From CAIKMD01 sp036501365 (lineage in GTDB: Bacteria > Pseudomonadota > Alphaproteobacteria > ATCC43930 > CGMCC-115725): DNA of 64,000 bases. The position numbers and the translations under genes are program-made. Position 1 is the first letter of the stretch. The number at the start of each line of letters is the position of its first letter. The stretch spans positions 124,001 through 188,000 of the forward strand of contig DASYAL010000060.1 of assembly GCA_036501365.1 (NCBI GenBank), read 5' to 3'. The notes beneath the pieces are model-generated. The model ran no database searches. It was not told the DNA's origin and saw only the letters and a list, made by a program, of their open reading frames with translations. Of the stretch, positions 16,283-25,072 are shown piece by piece.

Positions 16283-17659
16283 ATGAGCCTGACGACCGAT
16301 ACGCCGCAGACGCCGCCGCCGACCGATGTGTCGGTGAGCCTGCGCAAGCTCGTGCTGATCCGCTGGGTCGCGGTTCTCGGCCAGGCGGCGACGGTGCTGG
16401 TGGTGCATTTCGGCTTCGGCTTCCGGCTGCCACTCACCAGCTCCTTCGTCGTGATCGCCGCTTCGGCGGTGCTCAACATTCTCGCCTCGCGCCGTCGCCA
16501 GAACCCGGGCGGCGCGCGGCTCGGCGATCGCGAGGCGGCGGCCTATCTCGCCTATGACACGCTGCAGCTCGGCGTGCTGCTGTTCCTCACCGGCGGTCTC
16601 AAGAATCCGTTCGCCGTGCTGATGCTGGCGCCGGTGATCGTTTCGGCGACCATTCTGTCGCGTTCCTCGGTGATCGAGCTTTCGGCATTGACGGTCGCCG
16701 CGATCAGCGTGCTCGCGGTCTGGCACCTGCCGCTGCCGCAGCGCGCCGTGATGCCATTCGAGTTTCCACCGATCTATGTCCTGGGATTTTGGACCGCGCT
16801 GGTGTGCTCGACCCTGTTCATCTCGGGCTATGCCTGGTCGGTCGCGCTCGAGGCGCGCAAGATGCGTGACGCCTATGCCGCGACCCAGCTCGCGCTTGCG
16901 CGCGAGCAACGTGTCTCCGCCGTCGGCGGCCTCGCCGCGGCGGCGGCGCATCAACTGGGCTCGCCGCTCGCGACCATCGCCGTGATCGCCAAGGAGCTGG
17001 CGCGCGATCTGCCGGCCAACTCGCCGCTCGCGCCCGATGCGGAGCTGCTGCTGAGCCAGAGCGAGCGTTGCCGCACCATCCTTGCCGATCTTGCCCATCA
17101 CCGGGAGGGCGGCGGCGAGGTGGGGTCGCCCTTCGCGCGGCTGCCGTTCTCGGCGCTGGTCGAGGCCGCGGGCGAACCGCATCACATCTCGCATGTCGTG
17201 CTGCATTACGAGGTCGAGGCGAGCCGCGGTCCCGACGGCAAGCCAATCGAGGAGCCGCAGGTGCCGCGCAGTCCTGAGATCATCCATGGCATCGGCAACC
17301 TCATCCAGAATGCGATCAATTTCGCGCAGCAAGAGGTCGAGGTGACGACGAGCTGGAACGCCGACAAGGTCGCGGTCGATATCGCCGATGACGGGCCGGG
17401 CTTTCCGGCGAGCGTGCTCGCGCGTATAGGCGAGCCTTACATCTCGGCGCGCGGTCAGGTCGGGACGGCGTACAACGCGCAGTCCGTCCAGCATATGGGG
17501 CTCGGCATCTTCATCGCGCAGACCTTGCTCGAGCGGACCGGCGCGCAGCTGACCTTCGACAATCTTTCGGACGGCGGGGCGCACGTCGTGATCGAATGGC
17601 GGCGCCAGCATCTGGCGGCGCCCGAGCCCGGGCATTTTCTTCGCGAGGCAGGCGAATGA
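16283..17659 (+). CDS. regB: Redox-sensing histidine kinase RegB/PrrB/ActS
   Basis: The 458-residue kinase has about six N-terminal membrane segments (residues 20-185) including the ubiquinone-site motif GGLKNPF at 104-110, then the H-box AAHQLGSPLATI with His223, the conserved redox Cys263 in QSERCRTILADL, and a C-terminal ATPase domain with NLIQNAINFA and DDGPGF. RegB controls respiration, nitrogen fixation, carbon fixation or photosynthesis in response to the quinone pool. The stop overlaps regA by ATGA. A senC/prrC gene, often next to regA, is absent here. Confidence 0.95.
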   Translation: MSLTTDTPQTPPPTDVSVSLRKLVLIRWVAVLGQAATVLVVHFGFGFRLPLTSSFVVIAASAVLNILASRRRQNPGGARLGDREAAAYLAYDTLQLGVLLFLTGGLKNPFAVLMLAPVIVSATILSRSSVIELSALTVAAISVLAVWHLPLPQRAVMPFEFPPIYVLGFWTALVCSTLFISGYAWSVALEARKMRDAYAATQLALAREQRVSAVGGLAAAAAHQLGSPLATIAVIAKELARDLPANSPLAPDAELLLSQSERCRTILADLAHHREGGGEVGSPFARLPFSALVEAAGEPHHISHVVLHYEVEASRGPDGKPIEEPQVPRSPEIIHGIGNLIQNAINFAQQEVEVTTSWNADKVAVDIADDGPGFPASVLARIGEPYISARGQVGTAYNAQSVQHMGLGIFIAQTLLERTGAQLTFDNLSDGGAHVVIEWRRQHLAAPEPGHFLREAGE

Positions 17660-18252
17660 CGGACGAACAGGATCGAGTCACCAATTCCGATGCCGCGGCC
17701 AGCGCGCTGGCCGGTCAGCCGGAGAGTGAGCGTACGCTGTTGATCGTCGACGACGACGAGCCGCTCTGCCAGCGCCTGGCGCGGGCGATGGAGCGGCGCG
17801 GCTTTGTCGTCCATACCGCCGAAAGCGTCGCCGCCGGCATGAGGCTCGCCGGCGAGCGGCCGCCGGCTTTCGCGGTCGTCGATCTGCGTCTCGCCGACGG
17901 CAGCGGACTCGAAATCGTCCAGGCCATTCGCCGCTCGCGGCCGGGCGCGCGGATCGTCATGCTGACGGGCTACGGCAATATCGCGACCGCCGTCGCCGCG
18001 GTGAAGGCCGGCGCGGTCGACTATTTGCCGAAGCCGGTCGATGCCGACGCGGTCGAGCGCGCCCTGCTCGCCACCGATGCCGCCCTGCCGCCGCCGCCCG
18101 AGGATCCGATGTCGGCCGACCGCGTGCGCTGGGAGCATATCCAGCGCGTCTTCGAGCAATGCGACCGCAACGTCTCCGAAACCGCGCGTCGCCTGAAGAT
18201 GCATCGTCGCACGCTGCAGCGGATCCTCGGCAAGCACGCGCCGCGCAGTTAA
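17656..18252 (+). CDS. regA: Redox response regulator RegA/PrrA/ActR
   Basis: The 198-residue regulator has a receiver domain with phospho-acceptor Asp76 (AVVDLRLADGSG) and Lys126 in YLPKPVD, a proline-rich linker (ALPPPPED), and a Fis-type helix-turn-helix (VSETARRLKMHRRTLQRIL) at the C-terminus. This is the usual RegA architecture and length. It is coupled to regB by a four-base overlap. The start used matches the family; an earlier ATG within regB would add 20 residues. Confidence 0.95.
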   Translation: MTDEQDRVTNSDAAASALAGQPESERTLLIVDDDEPLCQRLARAMERRGFVVHTAESVAAGMRLAGERPPAFAVVDLRLADGSGLEIVQAIRRSRPGARIVMLTGYGNIATAVAAVKAGAVDYLPKPVDADAVERALLATDAALPPPPEDPMSADRVRWEHIQRVFEQCDRNVSETARRLKMHRRTLQRILGKHAPRS

Positions 18253-18354
18253 TTCGGTTTAAGGTTAACGCATCGTTTCGCACCGCCGGCCACGGTGACG
18301 TGTTGGCGTTGTTTAACCTTTCGCAAAATCTCCCCCGTTAGAGTCAGGTAGAAC

Positions 18355-18378
18355 CCCGGTCTCGCCCACGACCGGGGA
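18355..18378 (+). promoter_or_regulatory. Perfect hairpin in the leader of the degenerate GGDEF-EAL gene
   Basis: CCCCGGTC (18355-18362) and GACCGGGG (18371-18378) form an eight-base perfect stem with an eight-base loop, ending 17 bases before the ATG at 18396. There is no T-run, so it is not a classic terminator. The same gap holds an AAGGTTAA / TTAACCTT inverted pair (18261-18268 and 18313-18320). A translational or transcript-stability role is inferred only from position. Confidence 0.4.
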
Positions 18379-18395
18379 TTGCATCCGCAGCAGAA

Positions 18396-19655
18396 ATGAC
18401 ACCAGCAGCGCCCGACAAGACCACCGCCAATGTGGAGCATCTGCTCCACGAATTCACCGAGCGCCTGCAGAAGCACCCGTTCGGCTGGCGCGCGGTTGTG
18501 CTGAATCTGTCGCGGTTGCGCCCCGACAGCCGGCGCGCGCTGCAGATCCGCATCGCGGCCAACACCTTCGAGACTCTGGTCAGGCACTTCGAGGGCCAGA
18601 TCTTCCTGCTCTCGCAGGGCGACATCGTCTTTATCTGCAAGGATGCCGACGTCGCGGCGGTCGACAACGCGGTCAACAAGATCCGCTATCTCTTCGGCGA
18701 TGATCCGCTGGCGGCGGCGATCGACGATATCCAGTCCGACGGCTTCTCCACCTGGTACAACTTGGCGCGCGAATACGTGAAATTCGCCGGCTTCGTGGAA
18801 CAGATTTACCAGGACGAGCAGCGCCGGCAGAAGCGCATCGCCGCCATCTCCGGCGAGACGCCGCGCGAGGCGCGCCAGCCGATGGATCCGCGCGCGCTCG
18901 CCGAGCTCGTCACGATGATCGACCGCGCCGATTTGAGCAACGTGCTGCGGCGCCAGGCGGTTTGCGCCGTCGTGCCGGGCGAGCCGCCGAAGGCAATCTA
19001 TCGCGAGCTTTATATCTCGATCGCCGATCTGCGCGACGCGGTCATGCCGAAGCGCGATCTCACCTCGGACCGCTGGCTCTTCCAATACCTGACGCAGACG
19101 CTCGATCGCCGCGTGCTGGCGCTTCTGCGCCGCAACGACGACAGTACCCTCGCGCATTCCTACAGCGTCAACCTCAACATCTCGACCCTGCTGTCGCAGG
19201 AATTCCAGGATTTCGACCAGAGCCTCCGGTCGGGCGCGCGCGGCAGCATCGTCATCGAGCTCGAGCGCGTCGACATCTTCAGCGATCTCGGCGCGTATCT
19301 ATTCGCCCGCGATTTCGTGCGCGAGCGCGGCTATCGCCTCTGCCTCGACGGCGTGAGCGCGCTGACGCTGCCCTTCATCGACCGCGAACGGCTCGGCATC
19401 GACCTCGTCAAGGTATTCTGGTCGCCCGATCTCGGCGACCCCACCCGCGCCGCGGACGTCCGGGCCGCGATCGAGCGAGTCGGCAAGGCGCGCGTGATCC
19501 TCGCGCGCTGCGATGCCGAGGACGGGGTGCGCTTCGGCCACGACTGCGGCGTTCATCTTTTCCAGGGCCGGTATATAGACCGCTTGCTGGCGCAGACCGG
19601 CAACACCGCGATGCGCGGCCGTCTTGCCGCGCCGGGCTCGGTCGCTGCCCGTTAA
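18396..19655 (+). CDS. Degenerate GGDEF-EAL protein, predicted catalytically inactive
   Basis: The 419-residue protein has no signal peptide or membrane segment. Residues 1-110 resemble a GGDEF fold with the signature changed to LLSQGDIVFI. A linker follows, and residues 190-405 follow the EAL fold: SVNLNISTLLSQEF matches the usual VSVNLS segment, IVIELERVDIF replaces the ITE segment, LCLDGVSALTLPFIDRERLGIDLVKV replaces the DDFGTG region, and GVHLFQGRYI matches the C-terminal AQGY segment. The Asp pair and other metal ligands of active phosphodiesterases are absent. It may be a structural or effector-binding regulator. The match is by eye. Confidence 0.65.
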   Translation: MTPAAPDKTTANVEHLLHEFTERLQKHPFGWRAVVLNLSRLRPDSRRALQIRIAANTFETLVRHFEGQIFLLSQGDIVFICKDADVAAVDNAVNKIRYLFGDDPLAAAIDDIQSDGFSTWYNLAREYVKFAGFVEQIYQDEQRRQKRIAAISGETPREARQPMDPRALAELVTMIDRADLSNVLRRQAVCAVVPGEPPKAIYRELYISIADLRDAVMPKRDLTSDRWLFQYLTQTLDRRVLALLRRNDDSTLAHSYSVNLNISTLLSQEFQDFDQSLRSGARGSIVIELERVDIFSDLGAYLFARDFVRERGYRLCLDGVSALTLPFIDRERLGIDLVKVFWSPDLGDPTRAADVRAAIERVGKARVILARCDAEDGVRFGHDCGVHLFQGRYIDRLLAQTGNTAMRGRLAAPGSVAAR

Positions 19656-19703
19656 CATTAGGTTTTCCTTGCCAGGACGCGGCCGTCGACTTAAGACGAC
19701 GAC

Positions 19704-21161
19704 GTGAGCACTTCCGACCTCATTCCATTGGTCGAGCAACTGAAGCAGACGCAGGTGCTCTGCGTCGGCGATCTCATGCTCGATCACTACATTTACGGCC
19801 GTGTCGAGCGGATTTCGCCCGAAGCGCCCGTGCCCGTTATCCATATCGAGCGCGAAGAGCGCACGCTCGGCGGCGCCGGCAATGTGTTGCGCAATCTTCA
19901 CGCGCTCGGCGTCGGCACATGTTTCATTTCGGTGACCGGCACCGACCCCGCCGGGCGCGAGGTCGCGCGCATGGTCGCGGGGCTCGGCAGCGCCGAAGCC
20001 CATGTCCTCGCCGAGCGCGGCCGCACCACCACGCTGAAGACGCGCTATGTCGCCGGAACTCAGCAGCTGTTGCGCGCCGATCACGAATATGCCGCGCCGC
20101 TTCCCGCCGAGCTGCGCGGCGACCTCGTCAAGATCGTCGCTGATGCGCTGCCACACTACAAGGTCGTCATCGTCTCGGATTACGCCAAGGGCGTGCTGAG
20201 CGGCGGTACCGCCGCCGAGATCGTCGGCGCAGCGAAAGCGACGGGCCGCATCGTCGTGGTCGATCCCAAGGGTCACGATTACGGCATCTATCGCGGCGCC
20301 GACGTCTTGAAGCCGAACCGGCCCGAGCTTGCGGCCGCGACCAGCCTGCCAGTTGGCAGCGACGACGAGGTCGTTGCGGCGGCGCGCTCGCTGATAGCGG
20401 CGCACGGCTTCGGCGCGCTGCTCGTCTCCTGCGGCAAGGACGGCATGCTGGTGGTCGAGGCCGAGGGCGAGCCCTTGAAGCTCGCCGCCGAAGCGCGTGA
20501 AGTGTTCGACGTTTCGGGCGCCGGCGACACGGTGGTGGCGGTGCTCGCGGCGGCGCTCGGCGCTGGCGCCAAGCTCGCCGACGCCGCGCGCCTTGCCAAT
20601 GCCGCAGCGGGTATCGTCGTCGGCAAGGTTGGCACCGCGGTGGTCGAGCCGACCGAGCTCGAAGCGGCGCTGCTCAACCGCGACACGATCGAGCATCTGA
20701 AAACGCTGCCGCTGTCGCTGGCGCTCGATCAGGCGGCGCGCTGGCGACGCGGCGGGCTGAGGATCGGCTTCACCAACGGCTGCTTCGATCTCCTCCATCC
20801 CGGTCATGTCGCGCTGTTGGGTCAAGCGAAGGCGGCCTGCGACCGGCTGGTGGTCGGCATCAACAGCGACGAATCGGTGAAGCGGCTCAAAGGGCCCGAC
20901 CGGCCGGTGCAGAATCAAGAGGCGCGCGCCGCCGTGCTTGCCTCGCTCGCCGCGGTCGACGCCGTCGTCGTCTTCGACGAGGACACGCCCGAGGCGCTGA
21001 TCGCCGAGCTCAGACCCGACGTGCTCGTTAAAGGCGCGGATTACCGCCTCGATCAGGTCGTCGGCGCCGGCATCGTCAAGAGCTATGGCGGCCGGGTGAT
21101 GCTGGCGCCGATTGTGCCCGGCTTCTCGACCACGGCGACGATCGCGCGCGCCGCGCGCTAG
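19704..21161 (+). CDS. hldE: Bifunctional heptose 7-phosphate kinase / heptose 1-phosphate adenylyltransferase HldE
   Basis: The 485-residue protein has a ribokinase-like N-terminal domain (LCVGDLMLDHYIYG, GGAGNV, and the DVSGAGDTVVAV active site near residue 275) and a C-terminal cytidylyltransferase-like domain (FTNGCFDLLHPGHVALL with the HxGH motif, near residue 355). It makes ADP-D-glycero-beta-D-manno-heptose for lipopolysaccharide inner core. The GTG start gives the normal length. No other lipopolysaccharide gene is adjacent. The last codons are in a 24-base tandem duplication. Confidence 0.95.
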   Translation: MSTSDLIPLVEQLKQTQVLCVGDLMLDHYIYGRVERISPEAPVPVIHIEREERTLGGAGNVLRNLHALGVGTCFISVTGTDPAGREVARMVAGLGSAEAHVLAERGRTTTLKTRYVAGTQQLLRADHEYAAPLPAELRGDLVKIVADALPHYKVVIVSDYAKGVLSGGTAAEIVGAAKATGRIVVVDPKGHDYGIYRGADVLKPNRPELAAATSLPVGSDDEVVAAARSLIAAHGFGALLVSCGKDGMLVVEAEGEPLKLAAEAREVFDVSGAGDTVVAVLAAALGAGAKLADAARLANAAAGIVVGKVGTAVVEPTELEAALLNRDTIEHLKTLPLSLALDQAARWRRGGLRIGFTNGCFDLLHPGHVALLGQAKAACDRLVVGINSDESVKRLKGPDRPVQNQEARAAVLASLAAVDAVVVFDEDTPEALIAELRPDVLVKGADYRLDQVVGAGIVKSYGGRVMLAPIVPGFSTTATIARAAR

Positions 21162-21192
21162 CAAAGATCGCGCGCCGCGCGCTAGCAAAGAC
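21145..21192. repeat. 24-base tandem duplication spanning the hldE stop codon
   Basis: Two adjacent copies of CGCGCGCCGCGCGCTAGCAAAGA plus one base occupy 21145-21168 and 21169-21192; only the last base differs (T versus C). The first copy encodes the final Arg-Ala-Ala-Arg residues and the TAG of hldE, and the second lies just downstream. This looks like a recent slippage duplication, and the hldE protein is unaffected. Confidence 0.85.
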
Positions 21193-21235
21193 CGGCGCGC
21201 CGTCCGTTAGCGGCGTCCTCCTAAATAATTTCGGG

Positions 21236-21706
21236 CTAGATAAAAGTTTCGGGATCGCCGGCGCTCGGATCGACGAGCCGCTGCAACCGCGCTGCGGCCA
21301 AGCGCGCGAAGCGCAGATGCACCGCGCGGCGCCGCGCGGGATCGAGCTTTTGCGCGGCGGGCTCGCGCAAGATGACGGCGCCGAAACCGTCGGCCAGCAT
21401 CAAGCCGCACTCTTCGGGGATCAGCTCCAGCGGGAAGCCCTCGGCGACGGCGAAATACAGCCGGTCGCACCATTGCCGGTATTCCGGCCATTTGCGGTCG
21501 GCGCGGAAATCGGCTACCGACGATTTGATCTCGACGACCGTCAGCGCGCCGTCGCGGGCGAGCGCCAGGATGTCGGCGCGGCGTCCATCGGCGAGCGGCA
21601 CTTCGGTCAGCGTCGCGAAGCCGCGCTGCGCCAGCGCCCGGCTCACGCCGCGGCACAGCGTCGGGGCGATGTCTCGAATTTCCAACATGGCGGTAATTTC
21701 CGGCAT
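21236..21706 (-). CDS. mmcB: MmcB family DNA repair protein
   Basis: The 156-residue protein matches MmcB (DUF2471-type restriction-fold), recognised by LCRGVSRALAQRGF, the nuclease-like GRRADILALARDGALTVVEIKSS with Asp and the ExK pair, and KWPEYRQWCDRLYFAV. The D...ExK arrangement is that of PD-(D/E)XK nucleases. Caulobacter MmcB is linked to the DNA damage response. Two in-frame ATGs are possible (21706 or 21688); neither has a clear Shine-Dalgarno. It is divergent from the ABC transporter, 19 bases away. Confidence 0.85.
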   Translation of the reverse strand: MPEITAMLEIRDIAPTLCRGVSRALAQRGFATLTEVPLADGRRADILALARDGALTVVEIKSSVADFRADRKWPEYRQWCDRLYFAVAEGFPLELIPEECGLMLADGFGAVILREPAAQKLDPARRRAVHLRFARLAAARLQRLVDPSAGDPETFI

Positions 21707-21725
21707 TCGATAGTCAGGAGCAAGG

Positions 21726-23468
21726 ATGGCGACCGAGGATAAACCCAGGCGGTTCGATTTTTTGCGCGATGCGTGGCGCCTTGCCAAGCCCTACTTCGTG
21801 TCGGACGACAAGAAATGGGCCTGGGGCCTTCTCGCCGCGGTGATCGCGCTCAATCTGTTCTCGGTCTTCCTCACCGTGCGCTTCAATTTCTGGCGCAACG
21901 CTTTCTTCAATGCGATCCAGAACAAGGACGAGCATGCGTTCTTCGTGCAGCTCGGCGTTTTCACCTATCTTGCCGTGGCGTTCATCGCGAGCGGCGTCTA
22001 TGCGATCTATCTGCAGCAGATGCTGCAGATCCGCTGGCGGCGCTGGCTGACCCGGCAATATCTCCATGACTGGCTCGAGGGCAAAGCCTATTACCGCCTG
22101 CAGCTCACCGGCGCCGCGACCGATAACCCCGATCAGCGTATCTCGGAAGACCTCAACCGCTTCACCGACACCAGCCTCAGCCTGTCGCTCGGCCTGCTCA
22201 ACTCGGTGGTGACGCTGTTCTCCTTTGTCGGGATTCTCTGGTCGCTGTCGGGACCGGTCACGATCCCGCTCGGCGTCACCGCAATCACGATCCCGGCCTA
22301 TATGGTCTGGTTCGCGTTGATCTACGCCGCCTTCGGCACCTGGATCACGATGAAGATCGGCCGCCCGCTGATCAACCTCAATTTCATGCAGCAGCGCTAC
22401 GAAGCGGATTTCCGCTTCAGCCTGGTGCGGCTGCGCGAGAACGCGGAAAGCGTGGCGCTCTATGGCGGCGAGGCGCGCGAGCACGCCGTCTTCATCGGAC
22501 GCTTCACCCACGTCGTCGATAATTTCTGGGCGATCATGCGCCGGATCAAGGCGCTCGGCTGGTGGACCAGCTTCTACGGCCAGTTCGCGATCATCTTTCC
22601 TTATCTCGTCTCTGCGCCGCGCTATTTTTCCGGCGCGATCCTGCTTGGCGGGCTGATGCAGACCGCCGACGCCTTTGGCCAGGTTCAAAGCTCGCTGTCC
22701 TTCATCGTCACCGCCTATAGCTTGGGTACCGGCGCCAACGATACCGGCATCGCCGCTTGGCGCGCGGTGGTGCAGCGCCTCATCGGCTTCGACGATCGCG
22801 TGCGCACGATCGCGGCCGAGGCGCAAGGCAAGCAGCCGATCGAACTAGCGCGCCAAGGCGAGGGCATCGCGGTCGCGCAACTCGATCTCGCGCTGCCCGA
22901 CGGCTCGCCGCTGCTGCGCCATGTCGATCTCGCGGAGAAGAAAGGCGAGGCGACGCTGGTCACCGGGCCGACCGGTAGCGGCAAAAGCACTTTATTGCGT
23001 GCCATCGCGGGCATCTGGCCCTATGGCAAGGGCGCGATCCGCATGGCGGCGGGCAAGCTGCTGTTCCTGCCGCAAAAGCCCTATCTGCCGCTCGGCACGC
23101 TGCGCGAGGCCCTGATCTATCCGAAGGCGACGACCGATCTGCCCGACAGCCGCCTCGCCGAGGCGATGACGACGGTCGGGCTCGGCGCCTTCGTACCGCA
23201 GCTCGATTCGGACGAAAACTGGCCGCAGCGCCTGTCTCCGGGCGAGCAACAGCGGCTCGCCTTCGCGCGGGCGCTGCTGACCGAGCCGGATTTCCTTTTC
23301 CTCGACGAGGCGACCTCGGCGCTCGATGAAGCGAGCGAGGCGCGCTTCTACCGGATGCTGCGCGACGCCGCCTGGCATCCGACCATCGTCAGCGTCGGCC
23401 ATCGCGGCACCTTGGCGGCGTTCCACGACCAGCAACTCGACGTCGGCACCTTCCGCGCCGCATCCTAG
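21726..23468 (+). CDS. SbmA/BacA-like ABC transporter, fused membrane and ATPase domains
   Basis: The 580-residue half-transporter has an N-terminal SbmA/BacA-like membrane domain of about six helices (residues 30-335, including RFNFWRNAFFNAIQNKD and the E-D-L-N-R-F-T-D segment) and a C-terminal ATPase with Walker A GPTGSGKST near 413, signature LSPGEQQRLAFARALL near 505 and Walker B FLFLDEAT. Family members (YddA, Rv1819c-type BacA) move peptides, vitamin B12 or very-long-chain fatty acids. The B12 genes are several kb away, so substrate is not set by context. AGGAGCAAGG precedes the ATG. Confidence 0.88.
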   Translation: MATEDKPRRFDFLRDAWRLAKPYFVSDDKKWAWGLLAAVIALNLFSVFLTVRFNFWRNAFFNAIQNKDEHAFFVQLGVFTYLAVAFIASGVYAIYLQQMLQIRWRRWLTRQYLHDWLEGKAYYRLQLTGAATDNPDQRISEDLNRFTDTSLSLSLGLLNSVVTLFSFVGILWSLSGPVTIPLGVTAITIPAYMVWFALIYAAFGTWITMKIGRPLINLNFMQQRYEADFRFSLVRLRENAESVALYGGEAREHAVFIGRFTHVVDNFWAIMRRIKALGWWTSFYGQFAIIFPYLVSAPRYFSGAILLGGLMQTADAFGQVQSSLSFIVTAYSLGTGANDTGIAAWRAVVQRLIGFDDRVRTIAAEAQGKQPIELARQGEGIAVAQLDLALPDGSPLLRHVDLAEKKGEATLVTGPTGSGKSTLLRAIAGIWPYGKGAIRMAAGKLLFLPQKPYLPLGTLREALIYPKATTDLPDSRLAEAMTTVGLGAFVPQLDSDENWPQRLSPGEQQRLAFARALLTEPDFLFLDEATSALDEASEARFYRMLRDAAWHPTIVSVGHRGTLAAFHDQQLDVGTFRAAS

Positions 23469-23523
23469 TGGCGCGGATTTGACATTCGTTGGAATCAGAC
23501 CACGAGCCTGTTAAAAGGCGCGC

Positions 23524-25008
23524 ATGGCCGAAGAACGCGAAGACGAGAACCTGTTCCGTGCCGCGCGCATCGAGAAGCTCAAGGCGCTGCGCGCGATGGG
23601 CATCGATCCTTACCCTTATGGCTTTGCGCGCACCGCCGAGGCGAGAGAGCTCGAGACGCGCTATGCCGGCCTCGCCGCCGGCGTCGTCACCGAGGATCGC
23701 GTCGCCGTCGCCGGGCGCATCCGCGCCATCCGCAACAGCGGCATGTTCATCGATCTGCACGATACCAGCGGCAAGATCCAGATTTTCAGCCACAAGGACA
23801 ATCTTTCGGCGGAACAGCTCGCGGCGGTGAAGCTTCTCGATCTCGGCGATCTCATCGGCGTCGACGGCCTCGTGCGGCGCACGCCGCGCGGCGAGCTCAC
23901 CGTGAACAGCACCGAGGTCACGGTGCTGGCGAAGGCGCTGCTGCCGTTGCCCGAGAAGTTCCACGGTCTCGCCGATATCGAGCTGCGTTATCGCCAGCGC
24001 TATCTCGATCTCATCATGAGCGATGACAGCCGCGAGACCTTGCGGCGGCGCAGCCGCATCGTCGCCTGCCTGCGCCGGCTGCTAATCGAGCGCGGCTTCC
24101 TCGAGGTCGAGACGCCGATGCTGCACACCATCCCCGGCGGCGCCTCAGCCAAGCCGTTCAACACCCATCACAACGCGCTCGATCTCGAGCTTTATCTGCG
24201 CATCGCGCCCGAGCTGCATCTGAAGCGGCTGCTGGTCGGCGGCCTCTCCGACAAGCTCTTCGAGATAAACCGCAACTTCCGCAACGAAGGCATCTCGCCG
24301 CGGCACAATCCGGAATTCACCTCGCTCGAGCTCTACCAGGCCTTCGTCGATTATCACGCGATGATGGATCTCGCCGAGCTCTTGATCAGCGAAGCGGCGA
24401 AAGAGGTGCTGGGCGGCACGCAAGCGGTCTTCGGCGACAAGAGCATCGAGCTTGCGCCGCCCTGGCCGCGCAAGACCATGGCCGAGCTGGTGAAGGACGA
24501 GACCGGCGTCGATTTCCTCGCGCTTTCCGACGATGCCGCGGCGCGCGACGCCGCGCGCCGCCTCGGCGCCGATTGCCCGTCGAGCGCCGGCTGGGGCCGC
24601 GCCCTCGAAGCCGCCTTCTCGGCGAAGGTCGAGAGCAAGCTGATCCAGCCGACCCATGTCATCGGTTTCCCGCGCGAAATCTCGCCGCTCGCCAAGGCCG
24701 ATCGTCACGATCCGCGTTTGACCGAGCGGTTCGAGACCTATGTCAACGGCTGGGAAGTGGCGAATGCCTTTTCCGAGATCAACGACCCTTTGGATCAACT
24801 CGACCGCTTCAAGCAGCAGATGAAGGAGCGCGAGAAGGGCGACGAGGAAGCGCAGCATCTCGACGCCGATTTCGTGCTCGCCCTCGAATACGGCATGCCA
24901 CCCGCCGGCGGCCTCGGCATTGGCATCGACCGGCTGGTGATGCTCTTGACCAACAGCCCGTCGATCCGCGACGTCATCGCCTTTCCGACGATGCGGCCGA
25001 AGAGCTGA
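23524..25008 (+). CDS. lysS: Class II lysyl-tRNA synthetase
   Basis: The 494-residue enzyme charges tRNA-Lys. An N-terminal OB-fold anticodon domain (VAVAGRIRAIRNSGMFIDL) is followed by class II motif 1 (FLEVETPML), motif 2 (FEINRNFRNEGISPRHNPEFT) and motif 3 (GLGIGIDRLVMLLT). The KLRYRQRYLDLI-type segment (ELRYRQRYLDLI) distinguishes lysyl from aspartyl enzymes. Many alphaproteobacteria instead use the unrelated class I enzyme, so this choice is informative. It is not a short EpmA/GenX paralogue because the anticodon domain is present. Confidence 0.95.
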   Translation: MAEEREDENLFRAARIEKLKALRAMGIDPYPYGFARTAEARELETRYAGLAAGVVTEDRVAVAGRIRAIRNSGMFIDLHDTSGKIQIFSHKDNLSAEQLAAVKLLDLGDLIGVDGLVRRTPRGELTVNSTEVTVLAKALLPLPEKFHGLADIELRYRQRYLDLIMSDDSRETLRRRSRIVACLRRLLIERGFLEVETPMLHTIPGGASAKPFNTHHNALDLELYLRIAPELHLKRLLVGGLSDKLFEINRNFRNEGISPRHNPEFTSLELYQAFVDYHAMMDLAELLISEAAKEVLGGTQAVFGDKSIELAPPWPRKTMAELVKDETGVDFLALSDDAAARDAARRLGADCPSSAGWGRALEAAFSAKVESKLIQPTHVIGFPREISPLAKADRHDPRLTERFETYVNGWEVANAFSEINDPLDQLDRFKQQMKEREKGDEEAQHLDADFVLALEYGMPPAGGLGIGIDRLVMLLTNSPSIRDVIAFPTMRPKS

Positions 25009-25072
25009 GCCTGACGCGAGTGAGGGTGCTTCGCATGACGGCTCGAGGCTGAAGGTTCGGCCCTCGCCTGTA

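Noticed and set aside
16109..17635. A 508-codon open frame on the minus strand opposite regB
   Set aside because: RegB has all its conserved motifs on the other strand; the antisense peptide is repetitive His/Arg-rich.
19299..21188. A 629-codon open frame on the minus strand opposite hldE
   Set aside because: It is a GC-driven shadow of hldE and the end of the EAL-like gene, with low-complexity composition.
25009..25072. Terminator between lysS and the MFS gene
   Set aside because: The GCGAG/CTCGC-like stretches pair only with a bulge and there is no T-run.
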